64,000 nt of DNA from contig NW_024881321.1 in the NCBI RefSeq assembly GCF_018691265.1, positions 20,985,198-21,049,197 of the forward strand. The letters are read 5' to 3'. The notes beneath the pieces are model-generated. The model was not told where the DNA came from. It saw only the letters and a list, made by a program, of their open reading frames with translations, and searched no databases. Position 1 is the first letter of the stretch; each line of letters opens with the position of its first letter. Of the stretch, positions 12,161-21,915 are shown one piece after another. The DNA comes from Tyto alba (lineage: Eukaryota; Chordata; Aves; Strigiformes; Tytonidae). A program made the position numbers and the translations under genes.

Positions 12161-15100
12161 CCTTTGCATTTAAAAATAATTCAGCATATTTTTTTTTATC
12201 TTATTCATACATTCTTCTCTGTAGTACTCACTTTGTTAACATATTCACTCCTACTTCAGTAACTTATAAAATTGTATAGTTCATAAAAATGCCAAAATAC
12301 TGAGATAAGTTAATATGTTTTACTTGTCAAAGCTTTGAAGATTTATTGAAAAAATGCTATTGGCAATATTACATGAGTGAAATGAAGCTCATGCAGGTAC
12401 AGGTAATTTTGCATGCATAATCTGACAGAAAAGGAAATTGTCTGATGCACTATGCACTAGTTCCTGATGAAAAGATGAATCCCATACCAAGTTATTCATA
12501 ACATCTAATTTTAAACGTCTTTGATCTATAGATAAGTTAGGAGATACCAATTATTTGTATAATCAATTAAAAGTTTACTTCAGAGACAAATTTTGAGATA
12601 ACAGATATGCAATTTAGTTGCTGGTGGAATTTAACTTATGGACAAAATGCTTTTTTTGCCACTGATTATATAGGAAAGAAAATTAAATTAACCTTATAAT
12701 ACAACCCTTGGATTAACTTCCTAAAATTAGGAATTTGAAAGTGTTCTTGGAGCATGTTTAAAAAAACAAGTTATTTATGGACAAGCGTGTGAAAGTAAAA
12801 TAGCAGAAATATAATTTTCTGGAGAATTTATTTTGAATTAAATTAACAATTCAATATGTTTTGATTTTGTTGGCTTGTGGTTTTTTTTTGTTTTTTTTTT
12901 TTTTTTTTTTTTTTTTTTTCCTATCTGTCACTTTACAATTTTCTTTGTATAAAATATCACTGATTACTCCTTGGCTCTATGATTCACAAATACTTAGTAG
13001 GTCAAGAAAACTATACTATTTTAGCCTGTTGAAAGATTTTAATTATACCAGAAAGTAATATAAATTTTCAATATTTTTGTCACATTATAATTAGGTATGA
13101 ATTACTATATTTGTACAAGTTTGTATATCTTATTTTAAATGGACACTCTTATAGTCACTTGTGTATTTCAACATGTATTTTATATTTGTTTTTAAATACA
13201 TACTTTAATGTCTAAAACAACTAAGTTTTTCCATTGTTTTTTAATGCAGGAAATTAAAAATGTACTTAATAATGTTATAGTTCTATTTGAGACTTAAAAA
13301 AGTGAGTCAGAAGAAATGAGTCAACCCCTTCTGAATCACTATTTGTATTTTGTTGTCCTTGTTTTGAAGGACAGTCTAAAGTATTTCTAATTCTTAATGT
13401 ATTAGTTACCAGATAGCTATTAAAAACTTCTAAAAATATTCACTAAACACACATTAAAGTGATCTCCAATGTATTCCTAGTTTCAGTTATAGTTTTTCAT
13501 CCCAGTCCTCGTCTTATGCAGGTGTATTCCTTTTAGAATGAAGTCTAAAGTGAATGAAGGACTGAAATAATTGTATTTCATCATGCAAATATTAAGAAAA
13601 AAAAAATGTACTCCATTTATTAATCTTTCCTTCTTTCTAGCAAATCAAGATGAAGAATTAACAGGTTGCCCTCAGAAGTTTTATTCATGTTTACATTTCA
13701 AATGGATGTGATCTTTAAGATATGTTCCTTATTTGACAGAAGAGATTCCATATCTTATATCAGTTAAGTGCTTTAGTATTATACTTTATGCTATATCTTT
13801 ATAAATAAAATATTCTAAAGTACATTTACAATCCTTAAGGTGAATTGGCATAGTTCAACTTGCAACCTACATTAGATAGGTTAGACAGCTAACATATTTT
13901 TGGACCCAAAATTGGGTACCCAAGAACTGTTTTAAAGACTTTATTAGTAGTTAACATAAACAGCCTTGTGCTAGTGTTTGTACCAAGCTGCAACCTTGTT
14001 AAATTTACTAGAATATATGTGTTCTATGTAGTCTATATCATTTTACCATTGCATTCTTTAAATAAAGGATTTTTTATTTTTTTTTTTTTTTTTATATATA
14101 TAAGGTGTTTAGACTTTTGGGGGCGTGGTCTTTTTGTTTACTTGCTTGTGGATTTTTTTCTATCTTGTTAACCCCAAGCCTGTTAATTGCATGTCTCATC
14201 CACAGCATATTTTTCAGAATTTATGTTTCTTAACAGAAAAGTTATATTCACTATCTCAACTGTAGGATGCTGAAGGCTGAAACAATGGCAGCTGTCCTTT
14301 TTCAAGTACATTAAAAACAAAGCAAAAAAAACTGAAGAAAAACTAGAGACCAGTTTTTCAGAAATAGTACAAAAGGTACATGCATACTTGCATAATTTTG
14401 AGAATAGCACTACTGGAGAAGTAAGTTCTGGGAAGTTCTGCACAACTTCCACTGTCTTTGAAACTTTGGTCGATTAGCATGGAGATAGTCAGGAAAACAG
14501 CAAGACACTGTAAATCACCCATATATGCTGATATATGAGGAAAGAGGAAATTAAGGAAAAGCCATAGTGCTCCAAACAATTTTTTGGAACTAACTCATTT
14601 TTTTCTAAACAAACTTGCTTGGTAATATAGGTCCACATGTAATATGACATAGACAGGTGACTTCTTAAAATATATGGTAAATAGAAATTATTTTGATACT
14701 TGTTGTTAGTAGCCATAGTTACACACCTAAATTCCTCTGAAGCCAGTCACTCTTCAATACCATAGTTTGATCTTTTGACCTTCTTAATTTTAACTTCATT
14801 TGAATAGAATTTTTTAAAAAATTCTTTGTCATTCATTATTTTAGAGAAATAAAATAGAGCTGCCTACTTATTATTTTTAAATTGTTTCTTAGGAAAAAAT
14901 TATAATAATAATTAATTACATATACCCATATAAATTCTTAGAGAATTTATAATCTTCAGAAATTTGTCAGCTGTATACAGTAATATTCCAGATATTTTAA
15001 AAATTAAACATACAGCTGCCATATAGTAGATTTTGAGCACCTTGCAACGGTCAATGAGATATGCCAACAGCCACAAAACCCTTTTATTTATGTCTCACAT

Positions 15101-16869
15101 GTTTACTTTTAGAACACATTTCATGTATGTATAATTGCATTTTTGGTACACTATTTCACTGTTTACATACTGGAGTATATGCTTTTGAGGATAGATATGT
15201 CTGCATTCAACTTCTGCTTTCAAAAAGCATTTGTATCTTTTCCTTTTAAAAGAGGTTTCAATTTTTGAAGCTAAAATTTATTTCAGTAGGAAAAAAACTA
15301 AATATTTTCTAAAAAAAAAAATCCCTAATTTGTGAGTTTTAAAAGATAAGTATATACAATAACTGTTTCCTGCTATTTATTTAGTTTATTTTTTGTTTAT
15401 TTAATTGTTATTATTATTATTTTAATTTCCTGTATAATTTTCTTGTAATTACTGAAAATTTGGTAAAAAAAATATGATTAATGAAATAAGTAAAAATTGA
15501 TCAAAAAGGTTAATTAAATAAATATAGAAGTGAAAAATTAGATAGGATAAGTAAAGGTTTGTTTGTCAAACAAATATATATATCTGAAAAGCTGTAAATG
15601 TTACTTTTAAAACTTTTACATATTTGAAAAATTAAAAGGTTAGGATTTTGGGTTGGTTTGTTTGTTTCTCTCATTGTAGATGATAGCACAATCTAATGGA
15701 TAGGGAAATAACTTTGCCTTAAACAGGAATCATGCAGAAGAATCTGTGAAATATTCAGACCATACAATATGTAACTCAGTCTCTTGTATAGAATATATTC
15801 TAGGGTTGCTTGCCAGGGAAATTACTGGATTTTCTTCAGTAACTTGGTTCCAGAATGTAACCTTGATTTGAACCATCATAGTGTGTATAATCAGATTAGT
15901 TCACATGTAAGTAACAGGAAAAATTGATTCACAGTATAAACACATATTTCTCAACTAAACTTTGGCTTTCTGTTGTGATGTCAATCTATCATTTCGCATT
16001 ACTATGTTGCATCTTACTGAAGTAATTTTTAGGGCATATGAGGAAGATATTAATGTTATTATTAGTAATTTTAATTAAATAATTGAGTAGCAATTTTGAT
16101 TATTACTATTGAGTACTGTTGATTAGTTGAAAACAAAGGTAGATATTCTTTAAGATTATTTTAAAAATCAAGATGTTGCATGTAGCTTACATGGTACTCT
16201 AATGATTGAAAATAATGTCTTACTGTCTTCTGAAAAGAGGTTATTTAAAACTTTAAAAAAACTTAGCTGAAAGAAATTTTTATGAAGCTGAAAAAATTCT
16301 GTTAAGATGTGTCAGTTTTCTCTTATATAGGTAAAGGTTGCTTTTTTTGCAATAACCTTTTCTTATTGTTTTAACAGACTTTCCTTCACTGGAGTTTGAA
16401 GCTTTTCAGAACCATCCGTTAGTCCATGTCTAATAATGGCACACTCTTAAAAAAGAAAAAGCAACAAAAAAATAAGAAACAGCTGAAATAAACTTTGAAG
16501 AGAAAAGCATTTATTTAAAACCATTTTTTTCAGAATAAATTACAAACAAACAAATTAACATTAAAGGCTGACATGCATTCAAAGTTGGAAGAATTCCTTG
16601 TAATAAATAGAAACTAGAAGTTTTTCCAAGATTAATTTTGAGGAGTATATCCATGTTTTGACTGCTGGAACTCTTAAACATGCAGAATGTTATTCACTAT
16701 GAATACTGAACTAGCAGAAAATTCATGAACAACATCATCTCATCAAATTTTCAAATGGAATTTTAAGAGTTTTTAGAATTAATAAAATGCCTGAATATTC
16801 ATTAGTTTCACATATGTTTTTCAGGTGTAGAGACATGGTAGTTGTGATTATGCAGTAAAAACAAACTGG
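12161..16869. other. Repeat-poor AT-rich DNA
   Basis: About 4.7 kb with no recognised mobile element and no supportable gene. It has a 29-nt T run (12891-12919), a T run at about 14071-14092 followed by a short TA repeat, and an A/T-rich core at 14800-15600. Frames at 13968-14171, 14183-14452 and 15061-15249 show no domains and no gene context. Confidence 0.6.
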
Positions 16870-16875
16870 AAATTC
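16870..16875. repeat. Target-site duplication of provirus, left copy (AAATTC)
   Basis: Pairs with AAATGC at 21557-21562, five of six bases identical. A 6-bp duplication is usual for class II (beta/alpha-like) retroviral integrases. Confidence 0.75.
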
Positions 16876-17410
16876 TGTGGAGCCGCGGAAGAACGACATG
16901 CCGAGACGGGTTCAGTGTGGGTGATAGAGCATCAATCAACGTGTGTCTTTATTGGTCCAGGGTACATATATTTATACAGACAATGATAATTATTATGCCT
17001 ACTAGTCACTAGCTGATTGGCTTAAGCTCTAAAGGTCGTATTCGCACGGTCCACCTACTTGCAGTTAGCTAACAGCACAAGCTTCTCATAACACTAAGTT
17101 TCTCATGTTACTATTTCTGATTCCTGTTGACTTGTTTTCAATACACGACAGTACCGTAACACAGTGTTTCTCAGACCACCGTTATCATAACACTAGGTTT
17201 CTCAGACCACTATTCCTAATTCCCCTTAACCTGTTTTCGACACACCACGGTACACAGGGCTGAAGCGTCCTTGACATTCCTCCTGTATCAGCAGCTGTGA
17301 GCAGCTGCAGGCAAACCCTAGTGAGGCTCAGCATCAGCAGCTAGAGCAGGCTCTGATCATACAATTGCTCGGTGGGCTCAGGACCCTTGTCTCTGAGCCA
17401 TTCTCCAACA
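16876..17410 (-). mobile_element. 3' LTR of provirus (family A)
   Basis: 535 bp. On the sense (minus) strand it starts TGTTGGAGAATGGCTCAG and ends GGCTCCACA (GCTCCGCA in sister copies). Sense AATAAA is at 16948-16953 and a TATAAATATA promoter at about 16967-16977. The poly(A) signal lies only ~15 bp downstream of TATA, so R must be very short. U3 contains a degenerate direct repeat of about 75-80 bp (each copy with CATAACACTAxGTTTCTCA). The U3 start is overlapped by the tandem duplication at 17380-17682. Confidence 0.9.
16948..16977 (-). promoter_or_regulatory. LTR core promoter and poly(A) signal (3' LTR)
   Basis: Sense strand shows TATAAATATA followed within ~15 bp by CCAATAAAG. The same arrangement is at 21094-21122 and about 35016-35043. 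Transcription would start close to the AATAAA itself, which is compatible with an R of only some tens of bases. The exact start site is inference. Confidence 0.7.
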
Positions 17411-17682
17411 ATTCCCCCTTTTTCTTTTTGTATGAGCAGAGCCTGCGCCAACGTTCGTTCAAAGATTTTCTTAATACATGACAAGGCACAACTTAGGCAT
17501 GCAGGCTTACAATCTACTGGCTAAAGGCACAGGACCCTTGTCTCTGAGCCATTCTCCAACAATTCCCCCTTTTTCTTTTTGTAGGAGCAGAACCTGCCCT
17601 AACGTTCGTTCAAAGATTTTTTTTAATACATGAGAAGGCACAAGTTAAGCATGGAAGCTCACAATCTATTGGCTAAAGGCAC
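17380..17682 (-). repeat. Tandem ~151-bp duplication across U3 start and PPT
   Basis: Copy 1 is 17380-17530 and copy 2 is 17531-17682. Each copy holds the first 31 bp of U3, the polypurine tract and about 100 bp of upstream sequence. I count about 13 differences in 151 bp, more per base than between the two LTRs. The inner copy leaves a 31-bp stub of LTR (17531-17561) inside the provirus. Confidence 0.85.
17411..17429 (-). promoter_or_regulatory. Polypurine tract next to 3' LTR
   Basis: Sense strand AAAAAGAAAAAGGGGGAAT lies directly before the TGTTGGAG start of U3, the expected place for the plus-strand primer of reverse transcription. A near-identical tract sits at 17562-17580 in the duplication. 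Confidence 0.85.
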
Positions 17683-17947
17683 TTATCACGCACCCGGAAG
17701 TGCTGTGATAGGTCTGCATCGTTAGCACGCGTGAACAAACTCAATCTACTTTGTGGTTAGTGTATCCAGGCATTCAAACGGGAAGGAAGCACTAGCTTGA
17801 CTTCCTCCTTCTTGCCCTTCCAGGTGATCCCAAGGGCAGGCTTACCACGTGGCAGTTTTCTGATCAGAGATCCAGCCTGGATTGTCCAAACCCTGTAGGA
17901 TCAGTGCATAACCCTGATCCCCCCCCCCAAAAAAAATTCCTACCAGG

Positions 17948-17968
17948 TTTTCCCCCTTTTTCTTTTTT
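17948..17968 (-). promoter_or_regulatory. Third polypurine-tract-like sequence
   Basis: Sense strand AAAAAAGAAAAAGGGGGAAAA overlaps the stop codon of the env remnant (TAA at 17967-17969). It shares the A5GA5G5A core with the two tracts nearer the LTR. It could be the older end of env plus PPT, or an internal second initiation site. No LTR start follows it. Confidence 0.6.
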
Positions 17969-18230
17969 AGACAATCCAGACTCTTTTTAACATTTGAATC
18001 ATAGCATTCATAAAGCATTTCCACACAGACCCCAATACCATCATGACTATCATAATGACAATCAGCATTGCCAGTCTGTGCATCAACAAAGCTTTCAGCT
18101 ACCCAGTAATTTCCAAGCTTTGTAGATTTAGAACCATCATCAGTCCATTTTCCAAATTCCCAAGTCTCGTAACCAGTCTGTCAGTCCATGTTCCAATCTT
18201 ATGCAGTCTTATGTAGCAAGAAAACCATCC
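17967..18230 (-). pseudogene. env: Endogenous retroviral env remnant, TM C-terminus
   Basis: In one frame of the minus strand (codon ending at 18213) the sequence reads a heptad-like region with leucine, asparagine and threonine (about 18105-18190). An in-frame TAG at 18099-18101 follows, and then a membrane anchor rich in M, I, V and L (about 18000-18075) leading to a short basic tail that ends at TAA 17967-17969. A stop upstream (18231-18233) limits the fragment. The composition and position just before the PPT fit the last ~85 residues of a retroviral transmembrane envelope subunit. No surface subunit, furin site or fusion peptide is present. The stop makes it non-functional. An overlapping frame (17842-18024) is a shadow. 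Confidence 0.6.
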
Positions 18231-18352
18231 TTACAGTTTTAAAAGTGTCAGCAACTGTAACAACAGAGTATGCAATACAGAATGTAATACAGGTTTCACC
18301 ATGCTATGTTCTAAACATTGCAACGAACCCACAACATACAATGAATCTGATA

Positions 18353-18934
18353 CTACATGAACAAGTTATTGATACCAGTGTTGATGTTGAAACACCCAAA
18401 TGACAGTTTTAAAGTTCGTAAGGAGTCTCCAGACCCCCCAAGGAGAATCTTGTGATCTTGAGTTCCCAGGTGTCCCCCATTTGTTGTCACTACCGGGCAG
18501 GCCAACGGTCCAGCAGCATGCCTGTCCACTTTTAACAAGGCATCACGAATCACCCCACTCCATCGGGACTGAGCTAAAAGCGGAGCTGGTTCTGATAAAG
18601 GTGACGGGAGTGGGTGTGGTGGGGGCTGCCGGCAGCGTTTCCTCTTCTTGTAATTGTAAATGCAGAGTTCTGTTCTGTAGCTCAACTTCTGTAATTTTCT
18701 TTCAAGTTCTTGGACTTTGTCACTGTCCCTTACCGATGTGTGACCCTGTTGCTTTAATTCGGACAGAGCCGCCGCTTTTCTCTCTGAGCCAGACGCTGAC
18801 GCGCCGTCAGGGGTGGAACCATCCAAAGGGTGGGTGGGGTGGGCAGAGTTTATGGTGGCACGCCGCTCCACCCGGTACCCCCGCGCCGCCTGATTTCTCT
18901 GCCGCTTCTTGCGCGGTGGAGCAAACAGGAACAC
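18353..18934 (-). pseudogene. gag: ERV gag remnant, third segment (coiled-coil part)
   Basis: A 193-residue frame. The N-terminus is basic (PRKKRQRNQ), then comes a proline/serine stretch, then a charged heptad-like segment at about residues 51-92 (ERKAAALSELKQ, KVQELERKLQKL) that suggests a coiled coil, followed by a KKRKR cluster and a proline-rich run. It is in the same frame as the first gag segment (19220-19738) and overlaps the second segment by 128 bp in a different frame, so one frameshift would link them. No capsid major homology region and no CCHC zinc knuckle is seen, so gag ends before or inside p10-like sequence. Deletion joins it to env. Confidence 0.55.
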
Positions 18935-19283
18935 TTGGTGACATGTCCTTAATAGAGCAGAGCTGTTGATTATACCCGAAGAAGGTGGCTAATCGTGACG
19001 GACGATTGGTTTCGGCAGGGACCGGTGGAGATGGTACAGCGCCGATAGCTGCCATAGCAGCAGCAGCTACTTTCTTTTCTGCTGGCATCTCCCTCAGGGC
19101 TTTTACGATCGTTCGCCAGACCACCCCGTGCTGTCGTGCTTCACTGCCTTTATTGCCTCCAGTGATAGTCTCATCCCACAATAAATCACCTACTTTGCGC
19201 CACTCCTGTTGGCTACATATTAGCGAGGGGCCATCATCCCTCTGCCCCTCCGCCTCTGAGGTAGGGGGGAGTGGGGGGGGCAT
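18807..19283 (-). pseudogene. gag: ERV gag remnant, second segment (duplicated matrix-like module)
   Basis: A 158-residue frame whose residues 26-37 read QEWRKVGDLLWD. The first gag segment has KEWRRLGDVLWD at residues 48-59. An Ala/Lys-rich helix follows in both (AEKKVAAAAMAAIG here, LEKNLAAVATAKLGG there). DNA similarity between about 19169-19210 and 19559-19600 is also visible. This indicates an internal duplication of about 390 bp. The frame differs by one from segment 1; an 8-G homopolymer at 19273-19280 in the overlap is a likely place for the indel. Confidence 0.6.
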
Positions 19284-19738
19284 GACTGTAAAGATACTGG
19301 GGCGGGGCTGGCCTCCGGACTTTCCCTATTCACATTAACTGTAACTGGCCCTCCTGTTGATAGTACAGGAATACGATCACTGTCAAAAAGCATAGATCCG
19401 GATGCCTCACTATCTGGGGTAACAGTGGAACTTTCCCCCCCCAACTTTGCAGTTGCCACAGCTGCAAGGTTCTTTTCAAGCTGACACCGCTTACTATTAT
19501 TCACCACCTCCTGCCATGGTTTCATCATTTTCCTTGCAGCTTTATCCTCATCAATTGCCATATCCCACAAAACATCACCTAATCGTCTCCACTCCTTGAC
19601 ATCAAAAAGAGAATTAGGATCCTGAAAACATCCTTTGACCCGTCCTAATGCTACTAAACCCGCGAGTGATTTTATGCAATCCACTCCCTGCTTTTCTAAA
19701 AAGCGCTGTAATAAATCCAGGGCTACCTCCTGTTCCAT
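19220..19738 (-). pseudogene. gag: ERV gag remnant, first segment (matrix-like N-terminus)
   Basis: The frame begins MEQEVALDLLQRFLEKQG and is the first substantial ATG frame after the leader, which is why this start is chosen. Residues 1-100 look helical, with a KEWRRLGDVLWD motif at 48-59 and a second tryptophan in KPWQEVVNN. This matches the general layout of matrix domains in alpha/beta-like retroviruses, which coat the inner membrane. There is no clear N-terminal glycine for myristoylation. A Ser/Thr/Pro-rich linker follows, and the frame runs out after a poly-C/G region. The start codon lies 12 bp from the outermost unit of the leader array. Confidence 0.6.
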
Positions 19739-19751
19739 CTTGTCAACCTGG

Positions 19752-20290
19752 TGCTCCTTGGTTAAGGCACCTCCGGTCCTGTGCTCCCTGGATAAGGCAC
19801 AGTACCGTTACTGCCAACCCACCCCTGATTAAGGCACCATTGGCCCTTTGCTCCCTGCTTAAGGCAAAAAAAATACTCCTGCCGGCTTGTGCTCCCTGTT
19901 TAAGGCACTAAAACATACACCCGCCGGCCTGTGCTCCCTGTTTAAGGCACTAAAACTACTCCCGCCAGCGTGTGCTCCCTGTTTAAGGCACTAAAAAATA
20001 CTCCCGCCGGCTTGTGCTCCCTGCTTAAGGCACTAAAAATACTCCCGCCGGCCTGTGCTCCCTGTTTAAGGCACTAAAAATACTCCCGCCGGCTTGTGCT
20101 CCCTGTTTAAGGCACTAAAAATACTCCCGCCGGCTTGTGCTCCCTGTTTAAGGCACTAAAAAATAGTCCCGCCGGCCTGTGCTCCCTGTTTAAGGCACTA
20201 AAAATACTCCCGCCGGCCTGTGCTCCCTGTTTAAGGCACTAAAAAATTACCCCCTTTGATATGTTGCTGATGCTCCGTGACTAAGGCACC
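19752..20290 (-). repeat. 41/42-bp minisatellite in retroviral leader
   Basis: Ten regular units start (plus strand, at GCTCCCTG) at 19850, 19891, 19933, 19974, 20016, 20057, 20098, 20139, 20181 and 20222, so the period is 41 or 42 bp. Degenerate units flank them (about 19752, 19783, 19820 and 20272). Each unit carries TCCCTGTTTAAGGCAC and most carry CCGCCGGC. On the viral sense strand each unit reads GTGCCTTAAACAGGGAGCAC, whose ends can pair as a small hairpin, and it contains AACAGGGA, eight bases shared with the primer-binding site. No sense-strand ATG occurs in the regular unit. Confidence 0.9.
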
Positions 20291-20574
20291 AGGTGCAGCT
20301 CTTGCCAGCAGCCCTTGCGGAAAGCGACCCTCTATCTCGGTTCAGCTCCTCGGAACGACCTGTCGGAGGCCCACTGTCCGATCGTTCTTGATTTGGCTAG
20401 GCGCTGCTGTCTCTGATATTTCCCAGCGTTTGTTTCTGCCGCCGCTGTATGCAGCACCTTTCCGCGTCAGCTTCCGTCGCCCCTCTGCGTCAGTTCCGGC
20501 GCCCCCCCGCTTCCACTGCCGGGGCCACCCTGCGCTCGCCTCCAGCACCCCCTCGCGTCTGCCCCCAGGGCCGC

Positions 20575-20868
20575 TCAGTGTCCACCTGTGGCGTCCCTTC
20601 GCGTCCACCCCCGGGGCTGCCGCAGTTGGCTCATTACCACGTCAGCTCCGGTGTCTTTCTGCTTCCGTTCGTGGGGCCACTCACTTCTGGTCTCGGGGCC
20701 GCTCCGCCTCTGCTCTCCGGGGCCGGTCACCTCCGTTCTGCGGGGCCAGTCTGCCTCTGCTCTGCGGGGCTGGTCACCTCCACTCTCGGGGCTGCTCCGC
20801 CTCCGTTTCTCGGGCCGGTCCAGCCGGCTTCTCTCCGCATACTCCCCCGGGGCTGCTGGGGCCGGCAC
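20575..20868 (-). other. Arg-rich upstream frame in ERV leader (doubtful)
   Basis: A 97-residue sense-strand frame between the primer-binding site and gag, rich in Arg, Glu, Pro and Gly. Its repetitive composition (PEKRRRSSPESGG, PRRTEVTGPGEQRRSGPE) comes from the 23-24-bp GC-rich array it spans. A second such frame is at 20342-20608. Long retroviral leaders often have small upstream frames; I see no evidence that this one is a selected protein. Confidence 0.25.
20695..20817 (-). repeat. 23-24-bp GC-rich tandem array in retroviral leader
   Basis: GGGGCC/GGGGCT/GGGCC starts occur at 20695, 20719, 20742, 20765, 20788 and 20812, a spacing of 23-24 bp. Units alternate between CTCCGCCTC-like and GTCACCTCC-like versions. 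More degenerate copies may extend left to about 20480. It is unrelated in sequence to the 41/42-bp array. Confidence 0.8.
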
Positions 20869-21000
20869 CTCTCCGTCTCAGCTCGTGGACCCTGAATGCT
20901 GCTGTATTTGGTGTTTCTCCAGGTCCGTTCTCAAATTTCTCGGTCATTGCTGGTTTTTTTTCTGGGTCCGCCGCTCTGTCTGTGTTATTCTTCTATGCAG

Positions 21001-21018
21001 GTCCCTGTTCGGGCGCCA
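21001..21018 (-). promoter_or_regulatory. Primer-binding site, tRNA-Lys type
   Basis: Sense strand TGGCGCCCGAACAGGGAC, 18 nt, three bases downstream of the 5' LTR. This is the known complement of the 3' end of tRNA-Lys3, the primer used by lentiviruses and several beta-like viruses. All 18 bases fit, so it has not decayed. Confidence 0.95.
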
Positions 21019-21021
21019 TCT

Positions 21022-21556
21022 TGCGGAGCCGCAGACGAACGACACGCCGAGACGGGTTCAGTGTGGGTGATAGAGCATCAATCAACGTTTGTGTTTATTG
21101 GTCCAGGGTACATATATTTATACAGACAATGATAATTATTATGCCTACTAGTCACTAGCTGATTGGCTTAAGCTCTAAAGGTCGTATTCGCACGGTCCAC
21201 CTACTTGCAGTTAGCTAACAGCACAAGCTTCTCATAACACTAAGTTTCTCATGCTACTATTTCTGATTCCTGTTGACTTGTTTTCAATACACGACAGTAC
21301 CGTAACACAGTGTTTCTCAGACCACCGTTACCATAACACTAGGTTTCTCAGACCACTATTCCTAATTCCCCTTAACCTGTTTTCGACACACCACGGTACA
21401 CAGGGCTGAAGCGTCCTTGACATTCCTCCTGTATCAGCAGCTGCGAGCAGCTGCAGGCAAACCCTAGTGAGGCCCAGCAACAGCAGCTAGAGCAGGCTCT
21501 GATTATACAATTGCTCGGTGGGCTCAGGACCCTTGTCTCTGAGCCATTCTCCAACA
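21022..21556 (-). mobile_element. 5' LTR of provirus (family A)
   Basis: 535 bp, same ends as the 3' LTR (plus strand TGCGGAGCC to CTCCAACA). Sense AATAAA at 21094-21099, TATAAATATA at 21113-21122. Differences from the 3' LTR include one cluster of about four in the first 25 bases and two near 21088-21092. The 21557-21562 flank AAATGC pairs with AAATTC at 16870. Confidence 0.92.
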
Positions 21557-21639
21557 AAATGCCTCAGTAATATTTCATTTTCTAAGAATTTCTCAGTTAA
21601 AAAAATAAGCAGAGCTCTTTTCCTTAGCATTGGAAGTCT

Positions 21640-21915
21640 ATAGGATAATGCACATGGGAGGATACCTCTGGAGTTTCCTAGTCCAATCTCCTGCTCCAAA
21701 CAGGGTCAGCTGTGAGATCAGACCAAGTTGATAAGGGTTTTGTCCAGTTGGGTCTTGAAAGGTACTAAGTTTTCACAGCTTCTGAGGGCAATCTGCTCTA
21801 CTGCTTGAGTGCTTTCAAGGTGAAATAGATTTCTCATTCTCTGCCCGTTGCCTCTTATCTTCCTACCATGAATCAGTGTGAAGACCCTGACTCTGCCTCC
21901 TTGTTGACCTTCAGT
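21640..21915 (-). mobile_element. CR1 LINE 3'-region fragment
   Basis: Inverted CR1 3' sequence recognisable from AGTCCAATCTCCTGCTCC, AGGGTCAGCTGTGAG, CAGTTGGGTCTTGAA and GTTGCCTCTTATC. It is a more diverged CR1 subfamily than the others here. No coding part remains. Confidence 0.7.

Larger units (their letters stand above)
16876..21556 (-). mobile_element. Class II-like ERV provirus, pol-less, reverse (family A)
   Basis: Two 535-bp LTRs in the same orientation bound 3.6 kb of internal sequence that carries a primer-binding site, a long leader, broken gag and the tail of env. No reverse transcriptase, protease, RNase H or integrase can be fitted between gag (ending about 18353) and env (starting about 18230). 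It is therefore a non-autonomous deletion form. The LTRs differ at about 12 of 535 positions by my count. Class II is inferred from the lysine primer site, the 6-bp duplication and the gag/env style. Confidence 0.85.

Noticed and set aside
14183..14452. 89-residue frame as a host gene or exon
   Set aside because: There is no domain, no flanking splice-site pattern that I can trust, and its composition follows the AT-rich surroundings.
17842..18024. 60-residue minus-strand frame near the env end
   Set aside because: It overlaps the membrane-anchor frame and reads through the polypurine-like tract as a Lys/Gly run, so it is a shadow.
19752..20290. CRISPR-like array
   Set aside because: The whole 41/42-bp unit is repeated, without unique spacers, and it lies in a retroviral leader of a eukaryotic genome.
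20277..21158. 293-residue plus-strand frame in the provirus
   Set aside because: It is antisense to the viral leader and runs through the primer-binding site and LTR end. It is rich in Ser, Pro, Ala, Leu and Arg because of GC-rich tandem repeats.
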